Assembly: GCA_964346495.1 (NCBI GenBank)
Contig: CAYFUW010000038.1
Location: 1 to 20,209, forward strand
Length of the DNA: 20,209 nt
Source: JBGZFC01 sp964346495
GTDB lineage: Bacteria; Bacteroidota; Bacteroidia; Bacteroidales; Dysgonomonadaceae
Reading direction: 5' to 3'
The notes below the pieces were generated by a model that was given only the letters and a program-made list of their open reading frames with translations, had not been told where the DNA came from and made no database searches. The position numbers and the translations under genes were made by a program. Position 1 is the first letter of the stretch, and the number at the start of each line of letters is the position of its first letter. Of the stretch, positions 14,153-20,209 are shown in pieces.

Positions 14153-16360
14153 ATGAAAAAAAATCTCTTATTGGCAATTTTGGTACTATTTGCCATTGCC
14201 TGTACACAACAAAAAAACAGCACAAAAATCGATGAATCTGACTTCACTCAATATGTGAATCCATTTATCGGGACAGCATTTACCGGACACACATTTCCCG
14301 GTGCAACCTATCCGCTTGGTTTGATTCAGGCAGGACCGCAAACCGGAAACTACACATGGGAATATTGTGCTGGATATTTTTATGAAGACTCACTGATTCA
14401 AGGATTTACCCAAACCCGATTGAATGGAACGGGCTGTGTAGATTTAGGCGATTTGCTCGTACAACCATTTTCGGGAGAAAAACGCGACAACCTGGATAGC
14501 CGTTTCGATAAAGCTACCGAAAAAGCATCGCCCGGATATTACACCGTGCAACTTGCCGACAATAACGTAGGTGTAGAAATTACCGCATCGCCGCACGTTG
14601 CATTTCACAAATACGCATTTGCTAAAGATGAGTCTGCCAACTTGATGATAGATTTCCAAAGCGGATTGGTATGGCAAGATGTTCGTTATCACACGCATGT
14701 GTTGGAAAATGAAGTAAATTTCGAGAATGACAGAGTTATTTCGGGTTTTACTCGCCGAACCGAATGGGTAAATAGAATTTATTACTTCGTTATCGAGTTT
14801 GATAAACCGATTATAAACAAAGAGTTACTACCGCAAGAAAACCCAAATCAAAAAGCCGGAAAGTATATCCTTACATTCGACATGCAAGACAATGAAACAT
14901 TGCAAATGAAAATCGGATTGTCATCTACAAGCGTAGAAGGTGCTAAAGCAAACATGGCTGCCGAAGTTTCAGGCTGGGATTTTGATGCTGTTTACCAAAC
15001 CACAAAACAGGCTTGGAACGACAGACTTTCTCGTATAACAGTTGATGGAACAGAAGATGACAAAGTGAACTTTTACACATCAATGTATCACCTTTACATT
15101 CAACCAAATAACATTGCTGATATCGACGGCAAATATATCGGTCCAAATCGCGAAGTTACGGAATCGCCTAACGGGAAATACTATTCAACCTGGTCGCAAT
15201 GGGATACTTTCCGCGCGGCTTTCCCGATGTACACGATTCTCAGTCCCGAACTGATTAACGATTTCGTAAATTCAATGCTCGAATATAGCGAACAGAAAGG
15301 ACATCTCCCCATTTGGTCGCTTTGGGGACAAGAAACTTACACCATGATTGGCAACCACTCTATCCCGATGATTGTAGATGCATATCTTAAAGGATTTGAC
15401 GGATTTGACGCGGAAAGAGCTTATCAGGAAATCAAAAAATCGATTACAGAAAGCAAACATCATAAATCAGATTGGGAAGTGTACGACAAATATGGATACT
15501 ACCCATACGATTTAATAAAACTAGAATCTGTTTCCCGTACGTTAGAATGTGGATTTGACGACTATTGCGCTTACCTTTTAGCCGAAAAATTAGGAAAAAC
15601 AGAAGATGCAGCTTTCTTCAAAAAACGTTCGGAATATTATAAAAATCTTTTCGATAAGGAAAGTAACTCTATGCGTCCGAAAAGCTCAAATGGAGAATGG
15701 TTTACACCGTTTGATCCTTATGAATTAGCACACGCAGACTCAAATGTGGGCGGACATTATACCGAAGCAAACGCACTGCAATATACATGGCATGTAATGC
15801 AGAATATTCCCGGATTGATTGAGTTGATGGGTGGAAAGGAAGAGACCGGAAAAGTGTTGGATTATCTCTTTAATACAACACAAGAATCCACCGGGAAATT
15901 GGAAGATGTTACCGGACTTATCGGACAATATGCACACGGAAACGAGCCAAGTCATCACGTGACTTATATCTATCCATATCTCGATCGTCCGGAAGAGACA
16001 CAACGCCTTGTACGACAAATTTGCACAGATTTCTACAAAAACAAACCTGATGGCTTAATCGGAAACGACGATTGCGGACAAATGTCGGCATGGTACATGT
16101 TTTCGGTTCTCGGCTTTTATCCGATGAATCCCGTTAGTGGTGAATTTGTTTTTGGCGCACCGCAAATCCCGTCGGCTCGAATCGATGTGGGCAATGGCAA
16201 AACCTTTACAATGGAAGCCAAAAATCTGTCGAAAGAGAATCTTTATGTAGAAAAAATAGAACTTAACGGACAACCATACGATAAGAAATATATTACCTAT
16301 CAAGATATTATGAACGGAGGTTCGTTAGTATTTAATATGACAAATAAGGTAAAGAAGTAA
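14153..16360 (+). CDS. GH92 family glycosidase, probable exo-alpha-mannosidase lipoprotein
   Basis: The 735-residue protein belongs to glycoside hydrolase family 92, calcium-dependent exo-acting alpha-mannosidases that trim mannose from N-glycans and mannans. The signal peptide ends in lipobox FAIAC (C17), so it is probably a lipoprotein. The N-terminal beta-domain begins at VNPFIGTAFTGHTFPGATYPLG. The (alpha/alpha)6 catalytic domain carries YSTWSQWDTFRAAFP, the acid-bearing HYTEANALQYTWHV (E538) and GNDDCGQMSAWYMFSVLGFYP with D639 and D640, matching the catalytic acid and base regions known in the family. Linkage specificity cannot be read from sequence. No SusC/SusD pair is next to it, so it is not part of a visible polysaccharide utilisation locus. 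Confidence 0.94.
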   Translation: MKKNLLLAILVLFAIACTQQKNSTKIDESDFTQYVNPFIGTAFTGHTFPGATYPLGLIQAGPQTGNYTWEYCAGYFYEDSLIQGFTQTRLNGTGCVDLGDLLVQPFSGEKRDNLDSRFDKATEKASPGYYTVQLADNNVGVEITASPHVAFHKYAFAKDESANLMIDFQSGLVWQDVRYHTHVLENEVNFENDRVISGFTRRTEWVNRIYYFVIEFDKPIINKELLPQENPNQKAGKYILTFDMQDNETLQMKIGLSSTSVEGAKANMAAEVSGWDFDAVYQTTKQAWNDRLSRITVDGTEDDKVNFYTSMYHLYIQPNNIADIDGKYIGPNREVTESPNGKYYSTWSQWDTFRAAFPMYTILSPELINDFVNSMLEYSEQKGHLPIWSLWGQETYTMIGNHSIPMIVDAYLKGFDGFDAERAYQEIKKSITESKHHKSDWEVYDKYGYYPYDLIKLESVSRTLECGFDDYCAYLLAEKLGKTEDAAFFKKRSEYYKNLFDKESNSMRPKSSNGEWFTPFDPYELAHADSNVGGHYTEANALQYTWHVMQNIPGLIELMGGKEETGKVLDYLFNTTQESTGKLEDVTGLIGQYAHGNEPSHHVTYIYPYLDRPEETQRLVRQICTDFYKNKPDGLIGNDDCGQMSAWYMFSVLGFYPMNPVSGEFVFGAPQIPSARIDVGNGKTFTMEAKNLSKENLYVEKIELNGQPYDKKYITYQDIMNGGSLVFNMTNKVKK

Positions 16361-16383
16361 TAAGTTCTGAATAAATAGCTTAT

Positions 16384-16420
16384 AGTTGCCGATTTAACAA
16401 TTAAATCGGCAACTGTTTTT
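16384..16420 (+). terminator. Rho-independent terminator of the GH92 gene
   Basis: A perfect 14-bp stem, AGTTGCCGATTTAA (16384-16397) / TTAAATCGGCAACT (16401-16414), has a tight CAA loop and is followed by G and five T. Confidence 0.9.
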
Positions 16421-16492
16421 ATATTCAACAAAAATAAGAACATATTACATAAAATGATTGCTCATAAAGAGTATAAACTCAATCAAAAAGAT

Positions 16493-16500
16493 TATATTTG
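16493..16500 (+). promoter_or_regulatory. Putative -7 promoter element of the S9 peptidase gene
   Basis: TATATTTG matches TAnnTTTG and lies 26 bases before the start codon, giving a leader of about 20 bases. No -33 TTTG at normal spacing is visible. Confidence 0.45.
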
Positions 16501-16526
16501 TATAAACTAATCAAATTCAAAATCAT

Positions 16527-18671
16527 ATGAGACGTTTTATTTCACCAATTATTCTAATTATGGTGCTTTTTATTGCATCGTGTAACAACATTAACAAACA
16601 AGACGTGAAAATTTTAAATCAATCTGATTTTCCTGCACCACCGGTTGCGGAAATTAATCCCGACACATTTATCAATTTCGGACAAACTCGTATTGACAAC
16701 TACTATTGGATGAAAGACAAAAACAATCCGAAAGTAATTGACTACATCAATGCTGAAAATGCTTATACCAAAGAGGTTATGGCTTCTACAGAAGATTTGC
16801 AAAAAGCCATCTATGATGAAATCCTTGGTAAAATTAAAGAGGACGACGAGTCTTACCCGACTTTTAAAGATGGTTATTACTACTATAGCCGTACAGAAAA
16901 AGGCAAACAGTATCGCACTTACTTGCGTAGAAAAGGCTCGATGGATGCACCCGAAGAGGTGATTTTCGACCTTAACAAAATGGCAGAAGGGAAAGCTGCA
17001 TTTATTTTCAGAGGTTATTCAATCAGCCCGGACAACAGCAAAGCCGCCTACCTGTACAACGAAACAGGCTCATCTGTAGAGTTAACTATGAAAATTAAAG
17101 ACCTTGCATCGGGCGAAGATGTAGGATTTTCGGTTGAAGGTGTTTCTTCCATTGCATGGGCAAACGATAATAAAACACTTTTCTATGGCGTTATCGACAA
17201 AACTTTACGTCCATATCGTATTATGCGCCAAATGCTTGATTCGCCAAAAGCTGATTTAATTTATGAAGAGACCGATGGACGCTACAGAGCATACGTATCC
17301 GGCACGAAAAACAAAGATTACATCTTTATCAGCTCGGCAAGTTCTACTACAACCGAAGAGCGATACATCTCTGCCGACAAACCTATGGATGCTTTCAAAG
17401 TGTTTATGCCGAGAGTACAAGATATTGATTATAGCGTTTATCCACACAACGATAAATTTTTCGTTCGCTACAAAGACAAAGAAAATTTGAACGGAAAAAT
17501 TTATGAAACACCGCTTACAGGTTACGAAGATCGCTCAACCTGGAAAGAGTTTTTGGCACACGACAAAAATACAAGAATCGATGGTATCGATATTCTAAAA
17601 GATTACGTAACTGTTCAACTTCGTAAAAACGGCTTGAGTGAAATTGTTGCTATCCCTGTTGCAGGTGGTGAGAACAAATCTATCGCTTTCCCGGAACCTG
17701 TTTACACAGCATCGCTTAGCGGTAACCCGGAATATGATGCAACTACATTCCGTTACTCATACACATCGCTAAATCGTCCAACAACTTTATACGAGTATGA
17801 TATCGCGACAGGAGAAACTAAAAAATTGAAAGAACAGGAAATTCCGTCAGGTTTCAATCCCGACAATTATGTAGTGGAAAGAGTTTGGGCAACAGCACCC
17901 GACGGCGTGAAAGTTCCAATGGCTATAGTTTACAAAAAAGGATTGAAAAAAGATGGTAAAAATCCTGCACTTATCTACTCTTACGGAAGTTACGGTGCAA
18001 GTTCGGATGTATATTTCAGTGCCAGCGTATATAGCCTTGTTGACAGAGGATTTGTATATGCAGTTGCTCAAATTCGCGGTGGAAGCGACCTGGGTGAACA
18101 GTGGTACGAAGATGGAAAATTGTTGAATAAGAAGAACACGTTTACCGACTTTATCGCTTGTAGCGAATTGCTTGTAAACGAGAAATACACATCGCCAAAT
18201 AAACTTGCCGCTATGGGTGGAAGTGCAGGTGGTTTGCTGATGGGTGCAGTGGTAAATGCTCGTCCCGATTTGTATCAAACTATTGTTGCACAAGTTCCGT
18301 TTATAGATGTTATCAACACGATGCTTGACGATACTCTGCCGCTAACAATTGGCGAATACGAAGAGTGGGGCAACCCGAATGTTGAAGAGTATTACAACTA
18401 TATGCTATCCTACTCGCCCTACGATAATATCAAAGCACAAGACTATCCAAATATGCTTGTTACAGGCGGTATAAACGACTCGCAAGTACTTTTCCACGAA
18501 CCCACAAAATATGTTGCTAAACTTCGTGAACTAAAAACCGACAACAACATAGTGCTGCTTCACATGAATATGGATAGCGGACACGGCGGAGCAACAGGTC
18601 GTTACGATGGAATAAAGGATACAGCATTTGAATTTGCATTTATTCTGAACAGAGTTGGAATTGAAAAGTAG
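16527..18671 (+). CDS. S9A family serine peptidase, oligopeptidase B-like lipoprotein
   Basis: This 714-residue protein is a prolyl-oligopeptidase-family enzyme, closest in layout to oligopeptidase B (cleaves short peptides, classically after Lys or Arg). A lipobox FIASC (C19) indicates a lipoprotein, so it probably acts in the periplasm or at the outer membrane. Residues about 45-430 form the propeller domain, opening with FGQTRIDNYYWMKDKNNP. The alpha/beta-hydrolase domain holds the triad S566 (GGSAGGLL), D651 (GGINDSQV) and H686 (SGHGGATG), with the family motif IRGGSDLGEQWYEDGKLLNKKNTFTDF between. It would supply short peptides to a transporter such as the OPT gene here. A strict prolyl endopeptidase is the main alternative. 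Confidence 0.92.
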   Translation: MRRFISPIILIMVLFIASCNNINKQDVKILNQSDFPAPPVAEINPDTFINFGQTRIDNYYWMKDKNNPKVIDYINAENAYTKEVMASTEDLQKAIYDEILGKIKEDDESYPTFKDGYYYYSRTEKGKQYRTYLRRKGSMDAPEEVIFDLNKMAEGKAAFIFRGYSISPDNSKAAYLYNETGSSVELTMKIKDLASGEDVGFSVEGVSSIAWANDNKTLFYGVIDKTLRPYRIMRQMLDSPKADLIYEETDGRYRAYVSGTKNKDYIFISSASSTTTEERYISADKPMDAFKVFMPRVQDIDYSVYPHNDKFFVRYKDKENLNGKIYETPLTGYEDRSTWKEFLAHDKNTRIDGIDILKDYVTVQLRKNGLSEIVAIPVAGGENKSIAFPEPVYTASLSGNPEYDATTFRYSYTSLNRPTTLYEYDIATGETKKLKEQEIPSGFNPDNYVVERVWATAPDGVKVPMAIVYKKGLKKDGKNPALIYSYGSYGASSDVYFSASVYSLVDRGFVYAVAQIRGGSDLGEQWYEDGKLLNKKNTFTDFIACSELLVNEKYTSPNKLAAMGGSAGGLLMGAVVNARPDLYQTIVAQVPFIDVINTMLDDTLPLTIGEYEEWGNPNVEEYYNYMLSYSPYDNIKAQDYPNMLVTGGINDSQVLFHEPTKYVAKLRELKTDNNIVLLHMNMDSGHGGATGRYDGIKDTAFEFAFILNRVGIEK

Positions 18672-18682
18672 ATTTTTTCCAC

Positions 18683-18725
18683 AATAAATGAGAACAATAA
18701 TAAAAATCTCGCTCATTTATTTTTT
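18683..18725 (+). terminator. Rho-independent terminator of the S9 peptidase gene
   Basis: A 10-bp stem, AATAAATGAG (18683-18692) / CTCATTTATT (18712-18721), with a 19-base loop leads into a T-run. The stem is AT-rich and so fairly weak. Confidence 0.65.
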
Positions 18726-18742
18726 AATTGAGAATAAATTAC

Positions 18743-18750
18743 TACTTTTG
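18743..18750 (+). promoter_or_regulatory. Putative -7 promoter element of greA
   Basis: TACTTTTG matches TAnnTTTG. Transcription from it would give greA a long leader of roughly 130 bases that contains the hairpin at 18813-18839. Confidence 0.45.
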
Positions 18751-18810
18751 TCTAAGCATAAACATCGTTTTTGCACAAGCTAACAAAATAATTAAAGAGA
18801 TTGAAGGAAG

Positions 18811-18851
18811 GGATTCCGGTCGTTAACATTGACCGGAATTCTTTTCTTTTA
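18811..18851 (+). terminator. Terminator-like hairpin in the greA leader
   Basis: A perfect 9-bp GC-rich stem, ATTCCGGTC (18813-18821) / GACCGGAAT (18831-18839), extended by one G-T pair, encloses a 9-base loop. It is followed by a T-rich tract interrupted by C (CTTTTCTTTTA). It ends about 37 bases before the greA start codon, downstream of the promoter box, so it may be an attenuator or the 3' end of a leader small RNA. Confidence 0.6.
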
Positions 18852-18887
18852 TCCATTAAACATAAATAGAAATAAGGAGATAAAGAT

Positions 18888-19358
18888 ATGTCATACACTT
18901 ATATGACCGAAGAAGGACTTAAAAAACTTCAAGAAGAATTGATTCACATGGAGTCGGTACTACGACCCGAGATATCACAACAGATAGCCGACGCTCGCGA
19001 CAAAGGCGACCTGTCGGAAAATGCCGAGTATGATGCCGCTAAAGAGGCTCAGGGTATGCTGGAAGCTAAAATAGCTCAACTTAAAACCTTGATAGCATCG
19101 GCAAGAATTATTGATGAAAGCACGATTAAAACAGATTCGGTACAAATTTTGAACAAGGTAACAATAAGAAATCTGAAAACTGAAAAAGAGATGACTTATA
19201 TGCTTGTTTCGGAAAGTGAAGCCGATTTAAAAAGCGGAAAAATTGCGGTAAATACACCTATTGCTCAAGGTTTGTTGGGTAAAAAAGTTGGTGATAAAGT
19301 GGATATAAATGTTCCATCGGGTGTATTAAGCTTCGAGATTTTGGATATTTCAATCTAA
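18888..19358 (+). CDS. greA: Transcript cleavage factor GreA
   Basis: GreA enters the secondary channel of RNA polymerase and stimulates cleavage of backtracked RNA. The 156-residue length is standard. The N-terminal coiled coil (about 1-75) carries the acidic tip GDLSENAEYDAAKE with D41 and E44, the residues that coordinate the catalytic magnesium. The C-terminal FKBP-like domain ends at about 156 (PIAQGLLGKKVGDKVDINVPSGVLSFEILDI). The HIT-family gene starts 18 bases downstream and is probably in the same transcript. The leader holds a terminator-like hairpin. GGAGA sits 13 bases before the start, a rather distant Shine-Dalgarno-like sequence unusual in this window. Confidence 0.97.
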   Translation: MSYTYMTEEGLKKLQEELIHMESVLRPEISQQIADARDKGDLSENAEYDAAKEAQGMLEAKIAQLKTLIASARIIDESTIKTDSVQILNKVTIRNLKTEKEMTYMLVSESEADLKSGKIAVNTPIAQGLLGKKVGDKVDINVPSGVLSFEILDISI

Positions 19359-19376
19359 TAAAAACCAAATATAATT

Positions 19377-19775
19377 ATGGCAACAATTTTCAGTAGAATA
19401 GTAGCGGGCGAAATTCCAAGTTATAAAATTGCCGAAAACGACAACTTTTTTGCTTTTTTGGATATCAATCCTATGGCAAAAGGGCACACATTGGTTATCC
19501 CTAAAAAAGAGGTAGATTATATTTTTGATTTGGAAGATAGTGAAATTGCCGAATTTACGGTTTTTGCTAAAAAAGTGGCTGCAGCCATTAAAAAAGTCAC
19601 CAATTGCAAACGTGTCGGCATGATGGTTATAGGTTTAGAAGTTCCACATGCTCATATTCACCTGATTCCAATCGAAAACGAATCGGATATGAATCTCTCA
19701 AATCCACGCGTAAAATTGTCGGATGAAGAGTTCGCAGAGATTGCGAAAAGGATAAGAGAAGAGTTTAAAATATAG
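19377..19775 (+). CDS. HIT family protein (HINT-like nucleotide hydrolase or transferase)
   Basis: The 132-residue protein starts with TIFSRIVAGEIPSYKI and carries the histidine-triad motif HAHIHLIP (H91, H93, H95), the signature of the HINT/PKCI branch that hydrolyses nucleoside phosphoramidates. FAFLDINPMAKGHTLVIPKK is the usual upstream family segment. Where the common family form has NxGxxAGQxVxHxHxH, this protein reads GMMVIGLEVPHAHIH, a divergence seen in some Bacteroidota members. It sits 18 bases after greA, so the two are probably co-transcribed. Confidence 0.93.
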   Translation: MATIFSRIVAGEIPSYKIAENDNFFAFLDINPMAKGHTLVIPKKEVDYIFDLEDSEIAEFTVFAKKVAAAIKKVTNCKRVGMMVIGLEVPHAHIHLIPIENESDMNLSNPRVKLSDEEFAEIAKRIREEFKI

Positions 19776-19799
19776 CTTTTGGCTATTAGCACAGTAATT

Positions 19800-19833
19800 T
19801 AAACCTAACAGGTATTCGAAACCTTTGGGTTTA
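19800..19833. repeat. REP-like hairpin after the HIT gene
   Basis: TAAACCTAA-C-AGGT (19800-19813) pairs with ACCTTTGGGTTTA (19821-19833), making 13 bp with one bulged C, one T-G wobble and a 7-base loop. No T-run follows, so it is not a standard terminator. The AAACCTAACAGGT arm resembles a dispersed palindrome that I recall from Bacteroidota genomes. Confidence 0.5.
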
Positions 19834-19864
19834 GAAACACAATAAATAAATCATAAAAGTAAAA

Positions 19865-20209
19865 ATGAAACGAATTTTAAAAATCTCATTAATTGTAGTT
19901 TTTGCAATTGTGCTGATATTCGCAGGTTATGTTGGGTATTATATCTTAAAAAACAAACAGAAATTTTATCCTCGTATTTTTATTACTGAACTTAACTTAT
20001 CTGCTCAAGAGCGAGAAGAAGACTTTTTAGAAATTTGCGAACTATTGAAAGACAAAAACTCGTTTGTTACGCAACGTTTGGATTTTGACGCTCTTTCAGC
20101 AGAATATCTATCACAAGTAAAAGCGACAACAAACTCAATTGATTACGGAAAATTGTTAGTTAAGTTTTTTGCTAAACTCAAAAACGGACACACATCAATG
20201 CAATTTAAC
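19865..20209 (+). CDS. S41-like peptidase, N-terminal part, cut by the window end
   Basis: An open frame of 115 codons runs from ATG 19865 to the last base without a stop. Residues 1-33 are MKRILKISL, a hydrophobic segment (about 8-28, IVVFAIVLIFAGYVGYYIL) and a basic stretch KNKQK, so this is a signal anchor or signal peptide. The readable remainder has DFLEICELLKDKNSF and, near the end, LVKFFAKLKNGHTSMQF. The GHTS within a leucine- and phenylalanine-rich helix resembles the N-terminal helical part of S41 (C-terminal processing or tricorn-core-like) peptidases. The catalytic Ser-Lys part would lie beyond the window, so the family call is tentative. Confidence 0.6.
   Translation, partial: MKRILKISLIVVFAIVLIFAGYVGYYILKNKQKFYPRIFITELNLSAQEREEDFLEICELLKDKNSFVTQRLDFDALSAEYLSQVKATTNSIDYGKLLVKFFAKLKNGHTSMQFN

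Noticed and set aside
17847..18293. Minus-strand open frame of 148 codons opposite the S9 peptidase
   Set aside because: It lies over the catalytic domain of a well-supported gene and shows no family motif or start context of its own.
1..20209. CRISPR arrays, tRNA or rRNA genes
   Set aside because: I saw no regularly spaced repeats, no cloverleaf-like tRNA and no rRNA segments on either strand.

Overview
The window looks like a draft or metagenome-assembled contig from a fermentative member of the Bacteroidota, probably Bacteroidales. Support comes from an AT-rich sequence, a TonB-dependent receptor with a carboxypeptidase-regulatory-like N-terminal domain, Bacteroidota-type lipoprotein signals, starts preceded by A-rich stretches rather than Shine-Dalgarno sites, several TAnnTTTG boxes (the Bacteroidota -7 promoter element), a GH92 mannosidase, and genes of the clostridial-type lysine fermentation pathway. 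Two runs of exactly 100 N (4324-4423 and 8948-9047) are scaffold gaps.

Layout. Positions 1-4110 are on the minus strand: a TonB-dependent receptor (224-2632), and an overlapping two-gene operon made of a RIC/YtfE-like di-iron hemerythrin protein (3397-4110) and a LuxR-type regulator with a degenerate receiver domain (2793-3404), closed by its own terminator. Everything after about 4200 is on the plus strand: a metallo-beta-lactamase-fold hydrolase that lost its N-terminus to the first gap, full-length glycine dehydrogenase GcvP, and then three lysine-fermentation genes (CoA-transferase subunit A, 3-aminobutyryl-CoA ammonia-lyase, 3-keto-5-aminohexanoate cleavage enzyme). Next come a DUF6705-like lipoprotein, an OPT-family oligopeptide transporter, an IS200-like REP-associated transposase, a GH92 lipoprotein glycosidase, an oligopeptidase B-like S9 lipoprotein, greA, a HIT protein, and the start of an S41-like peptidase cut by the window end.

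How the genes fit together. Peptide hydrolysis (S9, possibly S41), peptide uptake (OPT), glycine cleavage (GcvP) and lysine fermentation to butyrate and acetate describe an amino-acid and peptide fermenter. The GH92 enzyme adds mannose trimming from glycans. Strong hairpin terminators close most transcription units.

Points that most deserve a second look: the transposase gene carries a REP-like palindrome in frame inside itself; the second gap is flanked by an exact 55-bp duplication that looks like an assembly artefact and overlaps an 18-bp tandem repeat of a gene leader; the hemerythrin/pseudo-receiver pair may be a di-iron signalling unit; and two genes (the CoA-transferase and greA) have leaders with a terminator-like hairpin between promoter box and start codon.
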